From the NCBI GenBank assembly GCA_035762175.1, contig DASTPP010000007.1:1-7157 (forward strand): a DNA stretch of 7,157 nt. Direction: 5' to 3'. This stretch comes from DASTPP01 sp035762175 (GTDB lineage Bacteria > Myxococcota_A > Polyangia > Polyangiales > Polyangiaceae). The notes under the pieces are model-generated. The model worked only from the letters and a program-made list of their open reading frames with translations. It ran no database searches and was not told where the DNA came from. Every line of letters starts with the position of its first letter. Position 1 is the stretch's first letter. Both the position numbers and the translations under genes were made by a program. Positions 1 to 5,951 of this stretch are shown in pieces.

Positions 1-1
1 C

Positions 2-577
2 GCCCCGGGCGGCGGCTTCGGGGGCGCCCCGGGCACCCCCTCGGGCGGGAGCGGCGGCGCCGGAGGCATGGTGGCCACGATGGGCGCCGGCCCCGGCGGG
101 GGCGGCGGCAAGGGCGGCTCGGGCCCCGTGCCCGACGCCGACGCGGCAACCCCGGGCACGCGCCTCAAGCCGAAGGTATTCGTCGGCGCGGACGGCTCGC
201 GCCAGCCGACGCAACTCTGGCACGACACCCAGCGCAACGAAGAGTGCTCGTTCCAGCGCGCGAGCGATGGGGTGTACCGCTGTCTGCCGACGTCGATGGG
301 AGCGAGCTACGGGTTTTTTCAGGACTCTGGCTGCACGACCCCTGCCCTGGCAGTGGCCAGTGCTTGCAGCGGCTCGTCTCTGCCCGCCTACGCCAACGCC
401 AACGGCTTGCCTGGGTGCGGCGAGAGCAGAGTCTACCAACGCGGCCCGGTCCTTTCGAACGCCTACGGCGGCCAACCCGGCGCGTGCTCGCCCTACTCTC
501 CGGGGTATTACACCTTCTATTCCCTCTCGGAGGTGCCCCCCTCCCAGTTCGCCGCGGCCGAGCTGCGCGTCGAGTAG
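2..577 (+). CDS. Gly-rich, Cys-containing probable secreted/surface protein, 3' part (5' end outside window)
   Basis: The frame is open from the left edge, so the start lies upstream. The first ATG (position 68) falls inside a Gly/Ala/Pro-rich stretch and is probably internal. About 191 residues are visible: a low-complexity Gly-rich linker (roughly residues 1-55), then a compact domain beginning near RLKPKVFVGADGSRQ with WHDTQRNEEC and DGVYRCLP motifs, ending ELRVE before TAG. This domain has six cysteines, some probably in disulfides, and is rich in Tyr, Ser and Gly. The pattern (GADGSRQ, D-QRNEEC, DGVYRCLP) resembles C-terminal domains I recall from myxobacterial secreted or lipoprotein-like and collagen-like proteins; this is recall, not a search result. 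The exact function is unknown. No signal peptide can be judged because the N-terminus is missing. It converges on the phage tail operon with only 7 nt between the stops and is probably a host gene rather than part of the tail. Confidence 0.8.
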   Translation, partial: APGGGFGGAPGTPSGGSGGAGGMVATMGAGPGGGGGKGGSGPVPDADAATPGTRLKPKVFVGADGSRQPTQLWHDTQRNEECSFQRASDGVYRCLPTSMGASYGFFQDSGCTTPALAVASACSGSSLPAYANANGLPGCGESRVYQRGPVLSNAYGGQPGACSPYSPGYYTFYSLSEVPPSQFAAAELRVE

Positions 578-584
578 CATCGTT

Positions 585-1175
585 CTAGACCGCGAAGACC
601 GCCGAGAGGGAGGCCGAGGCGCCCGCGTCGGCTCGGGCCGCCACGGCTACGACCGCGCGCACTGGGTCGCCCGGGGGCACGCCCCCGGTCTGGCCGGAGG
701 CGACCGACGCGTCGACCGCGGGGCCCAAGTCGTCGAGCGGCCCCTCGTAGGCGTAGAAGACGAGCGCCCCGCCCGAGAGCGCCGCCGAGAGCTCGGCCGA
801 CAACTCAAGGAGGGGCGCGAGCTGGGCGAGCTGGGCGAGCAGCGCCTCGATCTCGGCCTTCAGCAGAACGACGGCCTCGGCGACGGCGGCGAGCTGGGCC
901 GTGCCGCTCACCACCGGCGGCGAGGCCTGGAGCGAGGCCGTCAGGCCGGCGACGACCTTGGCCGCGGTGGCGAGGCTCGCGGCGATCGACGGCGGCTTGA
1001 GGGCGAGCTGCGCCTGCAGCTTCAGGAGGCCGGCGAGGCGGGCCTGGAGCTGCGGCAGCGTGAGCCCGATGGCCCCCTGCCCGATGCCCACGCTCGCCGA
1101 GAGCGAGGCGCCCGCCGCCGCGAGCAGCGGCAGGGCCTCGGCCGGGCTGAGCACCTTGACGGCGGTGACGGGCAT
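585..1175 (-). CDS. Ala/Leu-rich protein of unknown function, last gene of the tail operon
   Basis: This 196-residue protein starts at an ATG whose A is the last base of the preceding TGA (TGATG), with GAAGG seven bases upstream, and ends at TAG. It is extremely rich in Ala, Leu, Ser and Val. I find no Cys, Trp, His or Asn, and Met only at the start. Residues about 40-135 read as long amphipathic helices with recurring Leu, Ala and Gln (PQLQARLAGLLKLQAQLAL; AEIEALLAQLAQLAPLLEL), suggesting a helical bundle or coiled coil. Residues 136-196 are more mixed: a GGALVFYAYEGPLDDLG segment, then a Gly/Pro loop and an Ala/Val-rich end. No signal peptide is apparent. Its place directly after spike protein V suggests a virion, tail-tip or assembly role, but I do not recognise the family. 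It occupies the slot where Mu- and P2-like phages carry the gp25-like wedge gene W, and it does not look like gp25. Confidence 0.8.
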   Translation of the reverse strand: MPVTAVKVLSPAEALPLLAAAGASLSASVGIGQGAIGLTLPQLQARLAGLLKLQAQLALKPPSIAASLATAAKVVAGLTASLQASPPVVSGTAQLAAVAEAVVLLKAEIEALLAQLAQLAPLLELSAELSAALSGGALVFYAYEGPLDDLGPAVDASVASGQTGGVPPGDPVRAVVAVAARADAGASASLSAVFAV

Positions 1176-1732
1176 CAGGATGCCTTCGCGCGCGACGCGC
1201 CGCCCTCGATGACGCCGAGCACCGGGTCGACGACGGTGAGCATGCCCGAGAACGCCGCGGGCGGCGCGGGCGGCACGGTCATCACTCCACTCACAGGCAT
1301 CTGTGGTGGAAGCACGCACGCGACGGTGTCGCCGACCCGCGCGACGGGGCTGCCGCCCTCGTCGCCCAGCTCGACGCTCGGGGCGATGACCACGACCTTG
1401 GTCGCGGCCCGGATGGTCATCGACTTCACCACCGACGCGTCCCAGATCGAGGCGTAGGGCCTCGAGCGGTCGCCGCCCTCGAACCCGAAGAGCACGCGCG
1501 AGTCCTTCTCGATTTCGAGCGTGACGGCCGGAAGCCCCGGCCGGATGGCGACGCGCGATAGGCCCTTGAAGCGCGGGTCGTCGGGCACCAGTTCGAGCGA
1601 GCCGTCCACGTTCTGCGCGGCGACGCGGGCCGGGTAGAGGGCGAGGTAGTCGACCCCGCGGGCCCGCAGGCGCGCGTCGATGATCGACACGAGCGCCCGC
1701 TTGAGCCGGTCGAAGCCGTCTAGTGCAGCCAT
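1175..1732 (-). CDS. Phage baseplate assembly/spike protein V (gpV/Mu gp45-like)
   Basis: The 185-residue product would form the trimeric central spike under the tail tube that pierces the target envelope. After an N-terminal helix (residues about 5-25, FDRLKRALVSIIDARLRA), residues 33-100 read as the OB-fold typical of gpV/gp5 proteins: a YPARVAAQNVDGSLELVP strand pair, DDPRFKGLSRVAIRPG, then SRVLFGFEGGDRSRPYASIW. The C-terminal half (about 105-150) has short beta repeats ending in PSVELGDEGGSPVARVGD, the kind of motif that precedes the beta-helical tip. The last 35 residues are Pro/Gly/Val-rich (SGMLTVVDPVLGVIEGG). The length is normal for small V proteins. The start overlaps the upstream gene by 13 nt and the stop overlaps the next start (TGATG). 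The family assignment rests on pattern recognition and gene order, and the two agree. Confidence 0.82.
   Translation of the reverse strand: MAALDGFDRLKRALVSIIDARLRARGVDYLALYPARVAAQNVDGSLELVPDDPRFKGLSRVAIRPGLPAVTLEIEKDSRVLFGFEGGDRSRPYASIWDASVVKSMTIRAATKVVVIAPSVELGDEGGSPVARVGDTVACVLPPQMPVSGVMTVPPAPPAAFSGMLTVVDPVLGVIEGGASRAKAS
1183..1187 (-). promoter_or_regulatory. Ribosome binding site of the Ala/Leu-rich protein gene
   Basis: On the minus strand GAAGG lies seven bases before the ATG at 1175, inside the end of the V gene. It supports this start and, with the TGATG overlap, translational coupling to V. Confidence 0.5.
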
Positions 1733-2373
1733 ACGTTGGTGCGCGACGCGCCCCCGGTGAGGGTGTGGACGACGAGCCCGACGCGGGCGCCGTCGAACGT
1801 CTCGCCCGGCAGGAGCAGGGGGGCGTCGAGGGCGTAGGCGCGGCAGAGGCCCGAGCCCCCCACGTCGAGCAGGTCCCCCGTCGCCTTCGAGGCGGGCCAC
1901 GACTCGGTGCCCGCCCACACCGTGCCGTCGGGCACGACGCGCCAGCCGAGCCCGAGCGGCTCGAGCACGCCCTCGAAGGCGGCGACGGCAGGCCCCGCAC
2001 AGCGCACCCACCGCGGCAAGGGCTTCGCGAGCTCGGCGCCCGACGCCGGGCTCAGGGCCTCGCCCGCCTCCGCGAGCGCCCCCTCGGCCACGAGGCGCGC
2101 CGGCACGTTGCGGTAGTCGCGCCCGGGCAGCTCGCGGTGCAGGCCCCCGCGCCCGCCCACGACGACGCCGCGCCACCGGCCGTAGCGCGCCTCCCCGGCG
2201 TAGACCGCCCCGGCGAGCGACAGCGCCCCCGCGCCGAGCGAGAGCGCCACCGGCCCCGAGGGGGCCGCGTCCGCGTCGACCTCGAGCCGGGCGACCCAGC
2301 GGCCGTAGAGCGGCAGGCGCACCGTGCCCGCGAGCACGGGCGCGCCGGCGAGGCGGGCGAAGACGTCGCTCAT
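1720..2373 (-). CDS. Probable baseplate hub protein (gpD/Mu gp44/gp27-like position)
   Basis: This is a 217-residue protein. The start is the ATG of an ATGA overlap with the upstream gene; the open frame continues further upstream but only as an antisense-like shadow of that gene. Residues about 8-75 are beta-rich (LAGTVRLPLYGRWVARLEVD, LSLAGAVYAGEARYGRW). A mid segment has RDYRNVPARLVAEGALAEAGE, and residues about 117-160 carry LPRWVRCAGPAVAAFEGVLE followed by GWRVVPDGTVWAGTESWP. The C-terminus (PGETFDGARVGLVVHTLTGG) is again beta-type. The DGTVWAGTESWP region, together with a position between the tape measure and V, fits the hub that joins tube and spike (Mu gp44, P2 gpD, T4 gp27). It is shorter than typical gpD proteins, so it may be a reduced hub. 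Assignment is mainly by order and is moderate. Confidence 0.65.
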   Translation of the reverse strand: MSDVFARLAGAPVLAGTVRLPLYGRWVARLEVDADAAPSGPVALSLGAGALSLAGAVYAGEARYGRWRGVVVGGRGGLHRELPGRDYRNVPARLVAEGALAEAGEALSPASGAELAKPLPRWVRCAGPAVAAFEGVLEPLGLGWRVVPDGTVWAGTESWPASKATGDLLDVGGSGLCRAYALDAPLLLPGETFDGARVGLVVHTLTGGASRTNVWLH

Positions 2374-2996
2374 TTCGCGGACGGGTCCACGTCGTAAACG
2401 CTCGGCGGCGCCTCGGGCGCGGGGCCGACGAAGTCGGGGTTCTTCTTGCGGAAGGCCTCGGCGTGCGCGCGGTTTCGCTCGTCGAGCACCGTCGGCGGCA
2501 GCTGCGCGCCCTTCGCGTTCTTCGCCGTCTTCGAGCCCGTCGGCTTGTACGACGCCTGCCAGTGCACGCACTTGATGGCGACCTTCATCGCGCCCCTCTC
2601 GAGCTCGCCGAGGCCCACCTCCTTGACGCAGCATTCGGCGATGCCGTGCAGGCTCGTCGTCGGGTAGTCGATGGTCATCGGGTCCGAGAGGCCCTTGCCC
2701 GGCTTCGGCGAGATGGCGGGCACGAGCGCCTGGTAGGCGAGCCACTGCCGCTTGGTCCACAGCGTCAGCTCGATGGTGAACTCGGGCGGCTCGGTGCCGT
2801 TGTCCGTGATCTTGGCGCCCTTGGCCCCCTTCGGGTTCTTGACGTCGAGCTTCGCCTTGAAGCCCTCGCCCGTGACCTTCGACAGGCCGGGCAGGGGCTT
2901 GCCGCCGAGGAAGACGCGGTCGAAGGGCGAGAGCTGCGTCTCGGGCACCTCGACGTAGGCGCGCTCGTCGGCCTCGTCCCAGAACGGCAGGGGCAT
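2370..2996 (-). CDS. Tail/baseplate protein downstream of tape measure (position of Mu gp43/XkdP)
   Basis: The 208-residue product starts 3 nt after the tape measure TGA, without a clear Shine-Dalgarno sequence, so coupled translation is likely. It ends in TGA overlapping the next ATG (ATGA). It has no signal peptide or membrane segment. Residues about 25-50 read FDRVFLGGKPLPGLSKVTGE, followed by a Lys/Gly-rich KNPKGAKGAKITDNG patch (53-67) and a beta-type stretch EFTIELTLWTKRQWLAYQAL (72-91). Further motifs are DYPTTSLHGIAECCVKEVGL (110-129) and MKVAIKCVHW (137-146). The last 60 residues are charged, Pro-rich and probably disordered. The PLPG..K..G and LWT.RQW patterns look like a family repeatedly found after tape measure genes in myophages, but I cannot name it. 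A role as adaptor between tube end and hub is inference from position. Confidence 0.75.
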   Translation of the reverse strand: MPLPFWDEADERAYVEVPETQLSPFDRVFLGGKPLPGLSKVTGEGFKAKLDVKNPKGAKGAKITDNGTEPPEFTIELTLWTKRQWLAYQALVPAISPKPGKGLSDPMTIDYPTTSLHGIAECCVKEVGLGELERGAMKVAIKCVHWQASYKPTGSKTAKNAKGAQLPPTVLDERNRAHAEAFRKKNPDFVGPAPEAPPSVYDVDPSAK

Positions 2997-2999
2997 CGG

Positions 3000-4937
3000 T
3001 CAGGCGGCGCCGAGCAGGCCGAACTCGAGGGCCGCGTCCTCGAGCCGCTCGCCGACCACGTCGCCGATCTTGTCGGCGAGCTCGTCGGGCCCCGGGGCGG
3101 GCTGCCCCGCGGCCGGGGCGTAGGCGACGTGGACGACGACCGAGACGCTCACGGGGCCCAAGCCCCCGCGGGCGGCGAGGCCCGCGCCGCCGTCGAGGCC
3201 GAAGCCGCCGGGGGGGCCGAGGCGCGGCAGGTCGGGCGCGGCGACGAGGGCGGCCATCGCGTCCTCAGCGCGCCCCACCTGGCCCTCGACGCCGAGGGCG
3301 AAGCCGGCGCCGGCGTAGCCGCCGAGCTCGGCCATCACGCGCGAAGGGCTGGCGATGCCGAGCACCTTGCGCACGCCTTCGGGCAGCAGCGCGACGAGCG
3401 ACCGGAAGCCCGAGAGCATCGACCCCCAGGCCGACGTGATGCCGCCCCAGAGCCCGTCGACGAGGCTCTTGCCCGCGTCCCAGACCGACCCGGCGGCCGA
3501 GCCGACGAGGCCGACGAGGCGCACGACGAGGTACGACACGCCGTACAAGATGCCCGAGGTGGCCGCGCCCACCGCGGCCACGACGCCGACGAGCGCGCCG
3601 GCGACGGGCAGGGCGATGCCGAGCACGTAGCCGACGCCCCTGCCGATCGAGGCCATCAGGTCGACGAAGTCTTGCCCCTTGGCCAGATCGAGTGCGGCGA
3701 AGAGCTTGCCGAAGACGCCGGCGACGTCGCCGAAGGCCTCGCCCATGCCGGACAGCACGCCGCCGACGAGGGCCTTCATTGGCGGCAGCACGGCCTCGAC
3801 GACGCGCAAGACGCCCGAGAGGGCGGCCGACAGGTTGCCCCCGCCCATCACGCGGCCGAAGACGTCCGCGCCGAAGCTTGCGATCGAGGTGATGACGGCG
3901 ACGAGCCGCGCGCCCACCTCGGTCGTCGGGTCGAGCGCGCCGCGGATCTGGGCGAGCACGCCGACGACGGCCGACGACGCCGGGCCCGTCTCGAGGTTCA
4001 AGAACAGGCGCTCGAGCGAGCCCTCAATGGCCTCGACCTGGCCGGTGACGGTCGAGCGCGCGCGCTCGGCGGCGACGCTCCCGAGCGCGCCGCCGCCGCC
4101 CATGCGCCGCACGGTCTCGAGGATGGCCGCCTGGCCGGTCTCGGCCGAGACCTTGCCGGCCTCCATCAGCTTCTTGAGCGCGGCCTGGTCCTTCTGGCCG
4201 GTCATCTCGCGCAAGACTTGATAAAAGACGTCGTCGTTGACGCCCGCGTTGAGGATGGGCTTCAGGTCCTCCATCAGCACGCGCCCGGCGCCGCGCATCT
4301 GCGCGAGCTGCTGGCTGATGGCCGTGACGTCGGCGGCGGGGTTCAGGGCCCGGATGTCGGCGACGGCGGCCGTGACCGCCTTCGCCTCGGCGTCCGAGAA
4401 GCCGCCGGCGCGCAGCTCGCGCAGGCTCTCGGCCACGAGCGTGGTCTTGCCGCCGGTCGCCCGGGCGAGCGCGTCGGCGTCGCGGAAGAGGGCCGAGGCC
4501 GCCTGCTTCGAGCCGGTGACGTACTTGTACGCGAAGAGCGTCTGCTCCTTGAAGGCCGACATCTTCGCCGCGTACACGGCGCCCGCCGCCACGAGCCCCC
4601 CGGCCCCGAGGGCGAGGGCGCCGACGGCCGCGGCGGTCAGGGAGACGAGCCCGCCGGCCGCCGAGAGCGCGATGCCCCTGATCCCGCCCATGCCCTCGAC
4701 GAGCTCGAGGGCGGCCCGGCGCGTGCCCCAGATGGCCCCGCGCGCCCGGTCGGCCGCGCGCCGGGCCACGCCGCCGAACCTCGCCATGACGGCGCCCGCC
4801 CGGCCCTGGGCCTTCTCGACCGCGCCCACGGCGGCCTGGACCGCCTTGAGCTCGCGCGCGACGGCGGCCACCGAAGCGCCCATGCGCTTCGCCGGCCCCG
4901 TCATGCGGTCGATGAGTTCGAGCTCCCAGCTGGACAT
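3000..4937 (-). CDS. Phage tail tape measure protein
   Basis: This 645-residue protein sets tail length and is usually ejected with the genome. The N-terminus (MSSWELELIDRMTGPAKRMG) continues as an Ala-rich helical, partly coiled-coil region. Two long hydrophobic stretches are visible, about residues 84-125 (LVSLTAAAVGALALGAGGLV) and 434-482 (LPVAGALVGVVAAVGAATSG), typical of tape measure proteins. Between them, residues 125-330 are helical. The strongest sign is the C-terminal hallmark at about 523-550: RKVLGIASPSRVMAELGGYA followed by GAGFALGVEG, the conserved 'lGI.SPS..m.e.G....Gf..G' motif. The C-terminus is Gly-rich, then beta-type (VSVSVVVHVAYAP), then a helix. It is the longest gene here and begins 3 nt after the stop of the -1 frame of the chaperone gene, the standard arrangement. 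It is fairly short for a tape measure; by the usual rule of thumb of about 1.5 Å per residue the tail would be around 100 nm. Confidence 0.93.
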   Translation of the reverse strand: MSSWELELIDRMTGPAKRMGASVAAVARELKAVQAAVGAVEKAQGRAGAVMARFGGVARRAADRARGAIWGTRRAALELVEGMGGIRGIALSAAGGLVSLTAAAVGALALGAGGLVAAGAVYAAKMSAFKEQTLFAYKYVTGSKQAASALFRDADALARATGGKTTLVAESLRELRAGGFSDAEAKAVTAAVADIRALNPAADVTAISQQLAQMRGAGRVLMEDLKPILNAGVNDDVFYQVLREMTGQKDQAALKKLMEAGKVSAETGQAAILETVRRMGGGGALGSVAAERARSTVTGQVEAIEGSLERLFLNLETGPASSAVVGVLAQIRGALDPTTEVGARLVAVITSIASFGADVFGRVMGGGNLSAALSGVLRVVEAVLPPMKALVGGVLSGMGEAFGDVAGVFGKLFAALDLAKGQDFVDLMASIGRGVGYVLGIALPVAGALVGVVAAVGAATSGILYGVSYLVVRLVGLVGSAAGSVWDAGKSLVDGLWGGITSAWGSMLSGFRSLVALLPEGVRKVLGIASPSRVMAELGGYAGAGFALGVEGQVGRAEDAMAALVAAPDLPRLGPPGGFGLDGGAGLAARGGLGPVSVSVVVHVAYAPAAGQPAPGPDELADKIGDVVGERLEDAALEFGLLGAA

Positions 4938-4940
4938 GGC

Positions 4941-5470
4941 TTACCGCTTCGAGCGCCTCGACGCCTTCGCCTCGGCCTCGAACCTCGCCCGGTCGTGCGC
5001 GTAGTGCTCGGCCTCGAGCCACGCGCCCACCTGGGCGAACCTCGTCGCGAGCCCGCGCCGGTAGGCCATCATGCAGTGGGCCGCGACGCCGACGTCCCGG
5101 CGGGCGCGCCGGAGCAGGCTCAGAGTTTTTTTGCCTCGACCTTCGCCTTCGAGCCCGCGAGCTCGAGCAGCTTGTCGACGAAGACCGGCTGCTCGAAGGG
5201 CCGGCGCCGGAAGTAGGCCGCGACGGCCGCCCGGTCGGGGTAGACGACGCAGTCGTCGAAGAGCGTGAGCCCCGCCGTCTTGCGGCCTTCCTCGTCGAAG
5301 GCGGCCTCGCGGAACATCAGGTAGTCGGCCTCGCTGGGGAGGCGGACCACGACGCCGAACGGCTCGTTGCCGTCCGCGTCCCTCGGCGCCGGGATGGCGT
5401 GCACCTCGCCGTGCTGTGCCTTCCAGGCGGCGATCTGGTCCTTGTCGAGCGTGTCTACGAACTTGGTCAT
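4941..5470 (-). CDS. Tail assembly chaperone G-T fusion (predicted programmed -1 frameshift product)
   Basis: Ribosomes slipping back one base at the A AAA AAA heptamer (5132-5126) would bypass the TGA at 5120 and read 61 further codons to TAA at 4941. The product would be about 176 residues: the first 115 of G, then TLSLLRRARRDVGVAAHCMM and onward to KASRRSKR. I checked every codon of the -1 frame between the heptamer and 4941 and found no stop. The extension contains AYRRGLATRFAQVGAWLEAE and ends in a basic, helical tail, which fits the T domain that recruits the tape measure protein in lambda-like (gpG/gpGT) and Mu/P2-like systems. There is no convincing independent start; ATG ATG at 5072-5067 would give only about 42 residues. 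The frame ends 3 nt before the tape measure ATG. The shift itself is predicted from sequence, not measured. Confidence 0.85.
5097..5112 (-). promoter_or_regulatory. Candidate stimulatory stem-loop after the slippery site
   Basis: On the minus strand CCGGCG (5112-5107), loop CGCC, then CGCCGG (5102-5097) form a perfect six-pair all-GC stem, extendable by one U-G pair (5113/5096). It begins 12-13 nt after the heptamer, slightly farther than the usual 5-9 nt spacer. In such GC-rich DNA a short stem can arise by chance, so the role is tentative. Confidence 0.4.
5120..5470 (-). CDS. Phage tail assembly chaperone (gpG-like, zero-frame product)
   Basis: The 116-residue non-virion chaperone would coat the tape measure protein during tube assembly. 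It is acidic to neutral and mostly helical at both ends, with KFVDTLDKDQIAAWKAQHGE at the N-terminus. The core has VVRLPSEADYLMFREAAFDE (41-60) and LTLFDDCVVYPDRAAVAAYF (68-87), and the end has PFEQPVFVDKLLELAG before the Lys-rich EAKKL. The 'r.P...ey..fr......l..dCvvyPd' pattern is usual for this chaperone family. It starts 28 nt after the tube stop without an obvious Shine-Dalgarno sequence, yet the ATG begins the conserved-looking protein. The gene stops two codons after a slippery run of seven A, which produces a second, longer product. Position between tube and tape measure is diagnostic. Confidence 0.9.
   Translation of the reverse strand: MTKFVDTLDKDQIAAWKAQHGEVHAIPAPRDADGNEPFGVVVRLPSEADYLMFREAAFDEEGRKTAGLTLFDDCVVYPDRAAVAAYFRRRPFEQPVFVDKLLELAGSKAKVEAKKL
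5126..5132 (-). promoter_or_regulatory. Slippery heptamer A AAA AAA for -1 ribosomal frameshift
   Basis: The minus strand reads GCA AAA AAA CTC TGA in the zero frame, so the heptamer matches X XXY YYZ exactly: the first A is the third base of GCA, then two Lys AAA codons. The zero-frame TGA follows one codon later. The -1 frame downstream is open to 4941. Seven A in a row stand out against the surrounding GC-rich sequence. A GAAGG lies a short distance upstream and could act as an internal Shine-Dalgarno-like stimulator. Confidence 0.88.
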
Positions 5471-5498
5471 GGGCGCTGGGCGGGCCGGCCGCTTCGGT

Positions 5499-5951
5499 TC
5501 AGAACTGCAGGAACTTGCGCATCGGCACCATGCCGTCGCGCAGCACGTAGAAGGCCCCGCACGTGTACTCGTCGACGAGCACGTCCGGGCCCTCCTCTTG
5601 GCTCTCCTTGATCTTCAAGATCTCGGCGCCGACGAGGAGCCGCTCGTTCGTCGGCATGTTGAGCTCGCGGTAGACGAGGTGCACGTCGAACCGCAGCGAC
5701 ATGAACCCCTGGCCGAGCCTCGCCAGCAGGGCGTTCGACTGCCACTTCGTCACCGCGAAGTTGAAGCTCTCGACCTTGTAGACGCCGCCGGTCTTGCCGA
5801 TGACCTGGCCGTTGTTGCCGACGAACTCGCCGACCTCCTTGCCGTCCTCCCAGTCGATCGACTTGAAGCCGGTGTGGACGTCGGCGCTGCCGGCGAGGCG
5901 GATGTTGCAGCTCGCGAAGCTGTACTCGACCCCTTGGACGAGGGCGGGCAT
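5499..5951 (-). CDS. Phage contractile tail tube protein
   Basis: The 150-residue major tube subunit stacks in rings inside the sheath to form the DNA channel. The length is typical for myophage tubes. The protein is predicted mostly beta: YSFASCNIRLAGSADVHTGF (10-29), KSIDWEDGKEVGEFVGNNGQ (30-49) with the acidic SIDWEDGKE segment, IGKTGGVYKVESFNFAVTKW (51-70), then a helix with NALLARLGQG and strands FMSLRFDVHLVY. The GF..I.W....E.GE..GN.G..IG.T.G pattern is what I expect for this tube family. The ATG at 5951 has a strong GGAGG seven bases upstream and lies within the reading frame of the sheath gene, which fails to stop there. The gene ends in TGA 28 nt before the chaperone ATG. Confidence 0.87.
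   Translation of the reverse strand: MPALVQGVEYSFASCNIRLAGSADVHTGFKSIDWEDGKEVGEFVGNNGQVIGKTGGVYKVESFNFAVTKWQSNALLARLGQGFMSLRFDVHLVYRELNMPTNERLLVGAEILKIKESQEEGPDVLVDEYTCGAFYVLRDGMVPMRKFLQF

Noticed and set aside
1..130. Gly-rich repeats at the left edge as a possible DNA repeat or CRISPR-like array
   Set aside because: The two similar cgccccgggc copies are short, unevenly spaced and in frame with a Gly/Pro-rich coding region, so low-complexity coding explains them.
671..688. Perfect inverted repeat ccgggggc-ac-gcccccgg, possible terminator
   Set aside because: It lies inside the Ala/Leu-rich protein gene, has no following U-tract, and comes simply from adjacent Gly-Gly and Pro-Pro codons in GC-rich DNA.
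267..1457. 396-codon plus-strand open frame
   Set aside because: It overlaps three better-supported genes, changes character where each begins, and is Arg/Gly-rich low complexity.
1175..2176. Upstream extension of the V gene to about 333 codons
   Set aside because: The part before 1732 is Arg/Ala-rich out-of-frame reading of the hub-like gene; the ATG at 1732 begins the recognisable protein.
1720..2760. Longer start for the hub-like gene at about 2760
   Set aside because: The extra residues are an out-of-frame reading of the 208-aa protein gene, and the ATGA overlap at 2373 is the natural start.
2463..5216. 917-codon plus-strand open frame
   Set aside because: It lies antisense to the tape measure and neighbouring genes, is dominated by Arg, Ala, Gly, Glu, Asp and His with no domain pattern, and is a shadow produced by strong third-position GC bias on the opposite strand.
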